A stretch of DNA of 64,000 nt, taken from assembly GCA_046331245.1 (NCBI GenBank), contig JAXLRH010000002.1, forward strand, positions 372,001 to 436,000. The letters are read 5' to 3'. Below, one piece after another: positions 58,137 to 64,000 of the stretch. How positions within the stretch are numbered: the first letter of the stretch is position 1; each line of letters opens with the position of its first letter. The stretch comes from SSF14 sp046331245. GTDB taxonomy: Bacteria > Actinomycetota > Acidimicrobiia > Acidimicrobiales > Microtrichaceae. Below the pieces are notes generated by a model. It saw only the letters and a program-made list of their open reading frames with translations, was not told where the DNA came from and did no database searches. Made by a program: the position numbers and the translations under genes.

Positions 58137-58142
58137 AGCCTA
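58137..58142 (-). promoter_or_regulatory. -10 element for the GT4 gene (leaderless)
   Basis: TAGGCT on the minus strand, 6 nt before the ATG. Confidence 0.45.
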
Positions 58143-58200
58143 CGGGCGGATTCCCGCGAATCGGCCCTCAGAACTCGGCCGACGCGCCGATAGAGAGGGT

Positions 58201-59100
58201 ATGAGCCGTACCGCCGTCAGCACCGCTCCCGCCGACACCGCCGTCAAGCAGGCGGCGCGGCGCGCGGCCGGGGCCGTGGCGACGGGCGCTCCGGCGCGCG
58301 TCCTCGAACGTCTCGGCCGGGCCGGGCTCCTGCCCGCCCCCGTGTGGCGGCACCTGCCGGCGCTGATCCCCGTCGACCTCGACCTCGGGAGCCGGACGGT
58401 CAGCCTCGTGCTGCCCGACCACGACGGCGTCGCCCGCCAGCTGCTGTGGCGCGGACGCCACGCCGAGGAGTGGTTCACGATCGACGCGGTGCTCGACGGC
58501 GCCCGCCGCGGCACGGTGGTCGACGTCGGCTCGAACGCCGGTCTCATGACGGTGGCCGCGGCCGCCGTCGGCGCGAAGGTGTTCGCGTTCGAGCCGGTGC
58601 CCCGGTCGTTCGCATGGACCCAGGAGAACCTCGATCGCAACGGGCTCGCCGGCCGCTGTCGCCTCAGCCCGCTCGCGGTCGCCGACACGGTGGGCACGGC
58701 GACGTTCCACGTCCCGTTCGGCGACGCCCCCTCGTCCGCCTCGCTCAGCACCGACGGCTTCCGCGGCCTCGACGGCGAGCTCATCGACGTCGGTGTCACG
58801 ACGCTCGACGCCGTGGGGCTGCCCGCCGGCATCGCGCTGGTGAAGATCGACGTCGAGGGCCACGAGCCCGAGGTGCTCGCCGGCGCCGAGCACGTGATCG
58901 CCACCGACCGCCCTGATCTCGTCCTCGAGGTGAACCACGACGGCCCCTGGGAGGCGCTCGACGCGTGGCTCGCCGGGCACGACTACGTGGCGCGACGCCT
59001 CGACGGCAGCGAGGAGATCCTCGCGTCGGTGCGGACGCGGCCCGACGACCCGTACCGCAACATCCGGTGCACCCCGGCGGAGCGCACGATCAGCAGGTGA
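58201..59100 (+). CDS. FkbM family methyltransferase
   Basis: 299 residues. VVDVGSNAGLMTVAAAAVGAKVFAFEPVPRSFAW is the FkbM SAM site with its EP motif, LVKIDVEGHEPEVLAGAE the second family signature, and ITTLD-like VTTLDAV the third. FkbM enzymes O-methylate sugars or polyketides. GAGAGGG lies directly before the ATG. It closes the second glycan cluster and probably caps or decorates the glycan; the acceptor is unknown. Confidence 0.87.
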   Translation: MSRTAVSTAPADTAVKQAARRAAGAVATGAPARVLERLGRAGLLPAPVWRHLPALIPVDLDLGSRTVSLVLPDHDGVARQLLWRGRHAEEWFTIDAVLDGARRGTVVDVGSNAGLMTVAAAAVGAKVFAFEPVPRSFAWTQENLDRNGLAGRCRLSPLAVADTVGTATFHVPFGDAPSSASLSTDGFRGLDGELIDVGVTTLDAVGLPAGIALVKIDVEGHEPEVLAGAEHVIATDRPDLVLEVNHDGPWEALDAWLAGHDYVARRLDGSEEILASVRTRPDDPYRNIRCTPAERTISR

Positions 59101-59565
59101 TCAGTTCCCCCACTTGAAGACCATGAACAGGATGGTCACGACGACGAGCAGCGACTCGGCGGCGCCGAACATCCCGAGCTTGTCGATCTTCGCCTTGGCG
59201 GCGGCGGTGTCGCCGTTGCGGCTGTCCTCGGCGATGCCGCGGCACCCGGGAGCGAACACCATGCCGCCGAGCGCACCGCCGACGATGACGGTGAGGAAGC
59301 CGACCGACACGAACGGGTTCTTGAACTCGTAGAACTTGTCGCTCTGGATCACCATCACGACGCCGGTGATCAGGAGGAGGATGAACGCGACGTTCTTCAA
59401 CGTCTTGCCGAGGTAGCCCTGCACCTCGGCCCACCAGGCGTTGACCTCGCCGGACGCGCCGACGGCCTTCCCACTGCCGAGGCCCATCGCGAGGTTGCTG
59501 CCGAGCCACAGCGCCACCGAGATGATGTGGATCACGAGCATGAGCTTGTAGAGAGTGCCGTCCAT
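59101..59565 (-). CDS. Four-helix membrane protein (DUF2269/CopD-like)
   Basis: 154 residues. Four hydrophobic segments are visible: LYKLMLVIHIISVALWLGSNLAMG with a membrane His, FILLLITGVVMVIQS, VGFLTVIVGGALGGMVFAPG and LLVVVTILFMVFKW. Membrane-embedded His residues in the first helix recall CopD/DUF2269-type haem or copper proteins, but the assignment is tentative. TACAGT lies 8 nt before the ATG. It is divergent from the MBL hydrolase gene. Confidence 0.7.
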   Translation of the reverse strand: MDGTLYKLMLVIHIISVALWLGSNLAMGLGSGKAVGASGEVNAWWAEVQGYLGKTLKNVAFILLLITGVVMVIQSDKFYEFKNPFVSVGFLTVIVGGALGGMVFAPGCRGIAEDSRNGDTAAAKAKIDKLGMFGAAESLLVVVTILFMVFKWGN

Positions 59566-59573
59566 GAGCCGCG

Positions 59574-59579
59574 ACTGTA
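59574..59579 (-). promoter_or_regulatory. -10 element for the four-helix membrane protein gene (leaderless)
   Basis: TACAGT on the minus strand, 8 nt before the ATG. Confidence 0.4.
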
Positions 59580-59605
59580 GGCCCGACGGCGCGAGGATGA
59601 GCGAC

Positions 59606-60223
59606 ATGTCCGAAACGACGTTGCACCACTCCGACACCGATCTCGAGGTCCACAAGGTCGTCGTCGGCCCGTTCGAGAACAACGTGTTCGTCCTGCGGTG
59701 CCGCCACACCGGTGACGCCGTGCTCATCGACGCGGCGAACGAGCACGAGCGGCTGCTCGAGCTCGCCCGCGGGCTCGGCGTCCGCCGCGTCCTCGAGACC
59801 CACGGCCACTGGGACCACATCCAGGCGATCCCCGAGATGCGCGACGCCGGCTACTCGGTGAGCGTGACGGCCGACGACGCCGCCATGCTCCCGAGCTACG
59901 ACGAGATCATGGAGCACGACGTCGTGATCCCCGTCGGCGACCTCCGGCTGCGCACGATCCTCACCCCCGGTCACACGCCGGGGTCGATGTGCTTCCTCGT
60001 CGAGGGCAAGCCGCTGCTGTTCAGCGGCGACACCCTCTTCCCCGGTGGCCCGGGCAACACGTCCCTCGAGGGCGGCGACTTCCCCACCATCATCCGCTCG
60101 ATCGACGACCTGCTGTTCACCCCGCTCGACGCTGACACGATCGTGATGCCGGGCCACGGCCTCGACACGACCATCGGCGCGGAGCGCCCGTCATTCGACG
60201 AGTGGGTCGCCCGGGGCTGGTAG
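59606..60223 (+). CDS. Metallo-beta-lactamase fold hydrolase (glyoxalase II-like)
   Basis: 205 residues from the ATG with GAGG 9 nt upstream; two further ATGs lie upstream in frame. The dinuclear metal motif THGHWDH, LTPGHTPGS, FSGDTLFPGG and MPGHG provide all metal ligands. The size and GGPGNTSLEGG resemble glyoxalase II-type thioesterases. The substrate is unknown. The 3' end overlaps by 33 bp the end of the convergent DUF4184 gene. Confidence 0.85.
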   Translation: MSETTLHHSDTDLEVHKVVVGPFENNVFVLRCRHTGDAVLIDAANEHERLLELARGLGVRRVLETHGHWDHIQAIPEMRDAGYSVSVTADDAAMLPSYDEIMEHDVVIPVGDLRLRTILTPGHTPGSMCFLVEGKPLLFSGDTLFPGGPGNTSLEGGDFPTIIRSIDDLLFTPLDADTIVMPGHGLDTTIGAERPSFDEWVARGW

Positions 60224-61015
60224 CGGCTGCACCCATCGGCGTCCGACCCGACCGGCCACCAGCACGGTCAGGATCATCACGCACGAGAAGGCCATGAAGC
60301 CCGGCACGCCGCCGTCGCCCTCGGCGACTCGCAGGATGCCGTAGGCGGTGGCGAGGATCGTGCCGACCGCGAGCATCCCCTGGATGATCTCGGCGCCACG
60401 CCCTTCGATCACCGGGTCGGGCGGACGGGTCGCGTAGCCGTGCCAGGTCCACTGCAGCTTCCGCCGGCTGATCACCAACAGCAGCCAGGCTCCGGCGATG
60501 CTGCCGAACACGTGCCCACCGAACTGGAGCAGCTTGTAGAGAGCGACCGATCGACCCCCGACGCTGAAGAGCGGATTGCTCATCGCCGGCACGGCCTCGA
60601 CGACGAAGCCGTCGGCGTGGGTGAACGCGTCGAGCACGATGTGGGTGAGCGCGCCCACGAACACGCTGTACGCCGTCACCCACCAGCGGTGGTGCGACAG
60701 CGCGAGCAGGCGGTAGTCGCGCAGTCGCAGGAAGCCGCCCTTGGGCAGCACGGCCGGCACCACGGGCATCGTCCAGCGCCGGAGCAGCACCGTGAGCAGG
60801 TAGCCCGGGATCACGCAGTTCTGCACGATCAGGTCGAGTCGGTGACCGTCGGTCCACAGCGGCATGCCGCCCGGCCCGAACAACCATCCGCTCGTGATTC
60901 GCCACAGGTCGGGGAGCATCGACCCGACCACCAGGCCGAGCCCGTCCCATCGCCTCGGCGCCCGCATCTTGAGCGGCAGCACCGGCACCTGGTGCGCGAA
61001 GTAGGTGAACGGCAC
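60191..61015 (-). CDS. DUF4184 family membrane protein
   Basis: 274 residues from GTG. The opening MPFTYFAHQVPVLPLKM, then GSMLPDLWRITSG and a His-rich region LSHHRWW...HIVLDAFTHADG, with several membrane helices, matches DUF4184, a family of membrane proteins with conserved His/Asp related in pattern to metal-dependent membrane hydrolases such as YdjM/LrgB-unrelated types. The activity is not known. CACCCT 7 nt upstream of the start is a possible -10. Confidence 0.75.
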   Translation of the reverse strand: MPFTYFAHQVPVLPLKMRAPRRWDGLGLVVGSMLPDLWRITSGWLFGPGGMPLWTDGHRLDLIVQNCVIPGYLLTVLLRRWTMPVVPAVLPKGGFLRLRDYRLLALSHHRWWVTAYSVFVGALTHIVLDAFTHADGFVVEAVPAMSNPLFSVGGRSVALYKLLQFGGHVFGSIAGAWLLLVISRRKLQWTWHGYATRPPDPVIEGRGAEIIQGMLAVGTILATAYGILRVAEGDGGVPGFMAFSCVMILTVLVAGRVGRRWVQPLPAPGDPLVE

Positions 61016-61038
61016 GCCGGACAGGGTGGCACAACGGG

Positions 61039-61044
61039 TACCGT
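61039..61044 (+). promoter_or_regulatory. -10 element for the 137-residue protein gene (leaderless)
   Basis: TACCGT ends 6 nt before the GTG start. Confidence 0.45.
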
Positions 61045-61050
61045 CGCCCC

Positions 61051-61464
61051 GTGACAGGTCCCGCGCTTCCCGCCGACGAGAGACCGCCCGACCTCACGCC
61101 GGTCCACACGGCCGAGCTGCCGCCGACGCCCACGCGCGATCGCAACATCGTCGCGGCGGCGTGGGTCGAGGCGCCGCCCGAGCTGCTGGCCCTCGCCGAC
61201 GACCTGCCGGCGCCGGACGGCCCGCTGACCATCGCGTACAAGCGGCGCATCGGCCCGTGGCTGCTGTGGCGCGCCGGGCCGGCCCGTGGCGCCGACGCTC
61301 GCTACCTGGCCGTGCGGTCCGACGACCTCGCGACCCAGTCGACCTTCCGCCTGTTCCCCGACGGATCGGGCGACGGCACCGGGCCGAGCGGGGCCCGACA
61401 CGCCCGCTTCCGCGCCTGGAAGGAGGACCTCCTCGGTCGCGCCGACGACCCGGCGCCGACCTGA
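61051..61464 (+). CDS. Small uncharacterised protein
   Basis: 137 residues from GTG. The first 30 are Pro/Asp-rich; the core RDRNIVAAAWVEAPPELLAL and LTIAYKRRIGPWLLWRAGPARGADARYLAV looks like a compact beta-rich domain, ending in FRAWKEDLLG. No family is recognised. A well-placed -10 element supports it as a real gene. It precedes the flotillin gene by 53 bp on the same strand. Confidence 0.6.
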   Translation: MTGPALPADERPPDLTPVHTAELPPTPTRDRNIVAAAWVEAPPELLALADDLPAPDGPLTIAYKRRIGPWLLWRAGPARGADARYLAVRSDDLATQSTFRLFPDGSGDGTGPSGARHARFRAWKEDLLGRADDPAPT

Positions 61465-61505
61465 GCAGACGTACCGAATACGGTTCACGACGTCGGGCGG
61501 AGGTG

Positions 61506-61511
61506 TAGAAA
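61506..61511 (+). promoter_or_regulatory. -10-like element for the flotillin gene
   Basis: TAGAAA ends 6 nt before the GTG start; last base is A. Confidence 0.35.
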
Positions 61512-61517
61512 CGGCTC

Positions 61518-63656
61518 GTGACCCTTTCCGTTTCCGTCATCGCCATCCTCGTCGTCCTGGTGCTCGCGGCCTTCGTCGTGCTCCGATCGCTCGTGCAGAT
61601 CGGGCCCGCCGAGGTGGGCCTCGTCACCAAGAAGTTCTCCCTCAAGAAGCTCGGTGACGACGACATCATCGCCTTCAACGGCGAGGCGGGCTTCCAGGCC
61701 GATCTCCTGATGCCGGGCCTCCGCTTCAAGCTGTGGCCCATCTTCTCGACGTCGAAGCACCCGTGGGTGCAGGTTCCAGCCGGCGAGATCGGCGTGATCA
61801 TCGCCCAGGTGGGCGCACCACTCGCGGTCGGCGCGAAGTCCGCCGTGTACAACGAGGCGCTCGCGAACTTCAGCGACGTCCGCAGCTTCATCGCCAACGG
61901 TGGCCAGAAGGGCGTGCAGCGCCCCGTGCTCCCTCCCGGCACGCTGCTGCCGCTGCACCCCGCTGCGTTCCTCGTCCTGACGCCGAGCCGGGTGACGGGC
62001 ATGCCCACCGAGCCCGAGCTGCTGCACCTCGCGAAGCGCGGCCAGCTCGGTCCGGAGTCGTTCGGCCTCAAGCCCGAGCAGCTGCAGGTGACGGTCATCG
62101 CCCCCCAGGGCGACCGCGACTACGTCGGCATCGTCACCGCGCTCGAGGGCCAGCCGCTGTCGAAGGGCGACATCGCGAGCCGCCTCGGCGGGTACGAGGA
62201 CATCCGCGTCGGCGAGGAGCGCGGCGCCAACGACGCGCAGATCGTCGAGCAGCTCCTCGGCAGCCAGAACGCCCTGCACAACAACTACCAGGACTTCCAG
62301 AAGTTCATCGACCACGGCGGCCTCATCGGCCTCCAGCACGATCCCCTGCTCTACGGCGCGTACCTCCTCAACCCGTTCCTCGTGCGCGTCGAGCTGGTGC
62401 CGATGCTCGTCGTCAACCAGGGCCAGGTGGCGGTCATCAAGAGCTTCGTCGGCCTCCCGACCATCGACACGTCGGGCGAGGAGTTCAAGTTCGGCTCGAT
62501 CGTCGCCCCCGGCCACCGCGGCATCTGGCGTGAGCCGCTTCGCACCGGCAAGTACCCCATCAACCCCCGCTGCTACGCCGCGGAGATCGTGCCCACTTCG
62601 ATCATCACGCTCAACTGGGCCAACGCCAACAGCCAGGCGCACAGCCTCGACGCGCACCTCTCCCCCATCGAGGGCAAGAGCCGCGAGGGCTTCATCTTCA
62701 CCATCGACCTCCAGGTGCAGATCCACGTGCCGGACACGCGTGCGCCGAAGGTGATCTCGATGGTCGGCACCATGATGAACCTGGTCAACGAGGTGCTGCA
62801 GTCGGCCGTCGGCAACCACTTCCGCAACACGCTCCAGCAGCTCGAGGCCATCAAGTTCATCGAGACCCGCCACGAGGTGCAGGCGGCGGCCTTCCAGCGG
62901 GTCACGGAGTACCTGTCGCAGTACCAGGTCGAGACGAAGGGCGTCTACATCCAGGACGTGCAGTTCCCCGAGGACATCGTCGAGGTGCTGACCACGCGTG
63001 AGATCGCGAACCAGGAGAAGGCCACCTTCGAGGAGCAGCAGCGCGCGCAGCTCGCCCGCATCGAGATGGAGCGCACGAAGGGCACCGCCGATCAGCAGGC
63101 CAACCTCGCCGCGTCGCAGGTGGGCATCACCATCAAGCAGAACGAGGCCGACGCCCGCAAGGCGCAGGCCGGCGGCGAGGCCGGGGCCACGGTCGTCATC
63201 GGCGAGGCCGAGGCGTCGAAGCAGCGGGCCATCGCCATCGCCCAGGCCGACGCGATCCGCGCGCAGGGCACGGCGAAGGCCGACGCCATGCGGGCGCAGG
63301 GTGAGGCGCAGGCGAACACCGACCGCCAGACCGGTATGGCGAAGGCGGACGCCCAGCGGGCGCTCGGTCTCGCGCAGGCGGCCGGCTTCGAGGCTCAGCG
63401 CGAGGCGCTGGGCGAGGCGGCCACGGCGGCCGTGAACATCGTCGACGCGATCGGCCGAGGCGACGTGAAGATCATGCCGGAGATCCTCGTGCAGGGCGGC
63501 GCCGGCGGCCCGTTCGAGGCGCTCGCCGCCGCCCTCACCCGCATGGTGCAGAACGGCAACAGCCCGCTCACCCTGCTCGAGCCGCCGCCCACCGAGGATG
63601 ACCAGGACGGGCCCGACCTCCCGCCGCCTCCCCCGACGGGCACCCCCGCCGCGTGA
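61518..63656 (+). CDS. Flotillin/SPFH domain membrane scaffold protein
   Basis: 712 residues. One N-terminal helix (about 3-23) anchors it; a large SPFH (band 7) part includes QVPAGEIGVIIAQVG and AVIKSFVG, then DLQVQIHVPD and QSAVGNHFRNTLQQLEAIKFIETR. From about residue 500 a long coiled-coil, rich in Ala, Gln, Glu and Lys, holds repeats of the AKADAMRAQGEAQ kind. The end is Pro-rich and acidic. Flotillins form large ring assemblies in membrane microdomains. It is longer than typical YqiK/FloT proteins (about 500), with an extra region between the helix and the SPFH core. Confidence 0.88.
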   Translation: MTLSVSVIAILVVLVLAAFVVLRSLVQIGPAEVGLVTKKFSLKKLGDDDIIAFNGEAGFQADLLMPGLRFKLWPIFSTSKHPWVQVPAGEIGVIIAQVGAPLAVGAKSAVYNEALANFSDVRSFIANGGQKGVQRPVLPPGTLLPLHPAAFLVLTPSRVTGMPTEPELLHLAKRGQLGPESFGLKPEQLQVTVIAPQGDRDYVGIVTALEGQPLSKGDIASRLGGYEDIRVGEERGANDAQIVEQLLGSQNALHNNYQDFQKFIDHGGLIGLQHDPLLYGAYLLNPFLVRVELVPMLVVNQGQVAVIKSFVGLPTIDTSGEEFKFGSIVAPGHRGIWREPLRTGKYPINPRCYAAEIVPTSIITLNWANANSQAHSLDAHLSPIEGKSREGFIFTIDLQVQIHVPDTRAPKVISMVGTMMNLVNEVLQSAVGNHFRNTLQQLEAIKFIETRHEVQAAAFQRVTEYLSQYQVETKGVYIQDVQFPEDIVEVLTTREIANQEKATFEEQQRAQLARIEMERTKGTADQQANLAASQVGITIKQNEADARKAQAGGEAGATVVIGEAEASKQRAIAIAQADAIRAQGTAKADAMRAQGEAQANTDRQTGMAKADAQRALGLAQAAGFEAQREALGEAATAAVNIVDAIGRGDVKIMPEILVQGGAGGPFEALAAALTRMVQNGNSPLTLLEPPPTEDDQDGPDLPPPPPTGTPAA

Positions 63657-63663
63657 GGTCGCC

Positions 63664-63691
63664 TATTTCCCCTACGCGCGTGAGGGAAATA
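63664..63691. promoter_or_regulatory. Near-perfect 28-bp palindrome over the sufC promoter
   Basis: TATTTCCC (63664-63671) and GGGAAATA (63684-63691) are perfect 8-bp arms; the core ACGCGCGT is also palindromic, so 24 of 28 positions are symmetric. It spans the -35 region to the first base of the -10 element and is a strong operator candidate for an iron-sulfur regulator. Confidence 0.6.
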
Positions 63692-63695
63692 GACT
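63690..63695 (+). promoter_or_regulatory. -10 element for sufC (leaderless)
   Basis: TAGACT ends 7 nt before the ATG and overlaps the end of the palindrome by two bases. Confidence 0.5.
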
Positions 63696-63702
63696 CTCGG
63701 CC

Positions 63703-64000
63703 ATGAGCGCACCCCTGTTCGAGATCTCCGGGCTCCATGTCGCGGCGGCGGCAACCCCCAACGCGCCCGAGATCCTGAAGGGCCTCGACCTCACCATCGG
63801 GGCCGGCGAGATCCACGCCATCATGGGTCCGAACGGGTCGGGCAAGTCCACGCTCGCGTCCACGCTCATGGGCAGCCCCGAGTACGTGGTCACGGCGGGC
63901 ACCATCCGCTTCAAGGGCGACGACATCGCCGACTGGCCGGTCGACGAGCGTGCCAAGGCCGGCATGTTCCTCGCCTTCCAGTACCCGCAGGAGGTGGCCG
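63703..64000 (+). CDS. sufC: Fe-S cluster assembly ATPase SufC (5' part)
   Basis: The first 99 codons are present and the frame runs off the right edge. EISGLHVAA, ILKGLDLTIGAGEIHAIMGPNGSGKST (Walker A at 42-50), GHPEY-like GSPEYVVTAGTIRFKG and MFLAFQYPQEVA are SufC hallmarks. SufC powers the SufBCD scaffold that builds Fe-S clusters. In most actinobacteria sufC follows sufB and sufD in one operon; here it is the first gene after a promoter of its own, so the rest of the operon should lie beyond the edge. Confidence 0.93.
   Translation, partial: MSAPLFEISGLHVAAAATPNAPEILKGLDLTIGAGEIHAIMGPNGSGKSTLASTLMGSPEYVVTAGTIRFKGDDIADWPVDERAKAGMFLAFQYPQEVA

Noticed and set aside
1..64000. tRNA, rRNA genes, CRISPR arrays or prophage
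   Set aside because: No cloverleaf-like or rRNA-like sequence, no regular repeats and no phage structural genes were found; gaps between genes are nearly all under 180 bp.

Overview
The window is high-GC, densely coded DNA on both strands, without tRNA, rRNA, CRISPR or transposase genes. Several features point to an actinobacterium, most likely of the class Acidimicrobiia (Ilumatobacter-like). These are a 13E12/DUF222-type HNH protein, an F420-type luciferase-like oxidoreductase, a long StrD-type RmlA with a matching RmlC variant, a DprE2 homologue, a homodimeric AceE, and very frequent leaderless promoters (TANNNT placed 6-9 nt before the start codon). The assignment is inferred from gene content; no marker rRNA is present.

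Layout. (1) 1-12.7 kb is a surface-glycan region. It holds a DUF2142 membrane protein (cut by the left edge), a flippase, the dTDP-rhamnose genes rfbD, rfbB, rmlC-like and rmlA (with an HNH gene lodged among them), two family-2 glycosyltransferases, a DUF2304 protein, a methyltransferase and a secreted amidase with three C-terminal repeats. (2) 12.7-28.4 kb is housekeeping metabolism: a rhodanese-E1 protein, PduO cobalamin adenosyltransferase, leucyl aminopeptidase, a sirtuin, asparaginase II, cobalamin-dependent methionine synthase, a sugar-nucleotide epimerase, a lipoprotein peptidase/hydrolase, an LLM oxidoreductase, an M24 peptidase and a PNPOx-like protein. (3) 28.4-33.7 kb is a lipoate/2-oxoacid dehydrogenase block: a single-frame LipB-LipA fusion, an E2 acyltransferase, a YbjQ-family protein, dihydrolipoyl dehydrogenase and a 30-residue membrane peptide. 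The matching E1 (aceE) lies about 6 kb further on. (4) 33.7-53.2 kb is mixed: DprE2, a secreted glycine-rich protein, a TIGR01777/SRPBCC/HAD trio, two oxidoreductases of lipid type, RNase H, AceE, an HhH-GPD protein, a translationally coupled SNF2 helicase/SWIM pair, a MFS transporter and small unknowns. (5) 53.2-54.0 kb is a VapBC-like toxin-antitoxin pair with its own palindromic operator. (6) 53.9-59.1 kb is a second glycan cluster (two GT2, a flippase, a GT4, an FkbM methyltransferase). (7) 59.1-64 kb holds membrane proteins, an MBL hydrolase, a flotillin and the start of sufC behind a near-perfect 28-bp palindrome.

Working together: RmlA, RfbB, the RmlC-like protein and RfbD can make dTDP-L-rhamnose, which the glycosyltransferases and two flippases of regions 1 and 6 probably use for an exported glycan. 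The LipB-LipA fusion would make the lipoyl group on the adjacent E2, which with Lpd and AceE forms the pyruvate dehydrogenase complex. PduO and MetH are both corrinoid enzymes. SufC would supply Fe-S clusters, which LipA needs.

The most noteworthy items are the LipB-LipA fusion, the palindrome over the sufC promoter, the window-wide leaderless promoter pattern, a hidden 30-aa membrane peptide with its own promoter, a 14-nt perfect match to the 16S rRNA 3' end, and a rhodanese-first MoeZ that has lost both zinc Cys pairs. I do not see a complete novel multi-gene system.
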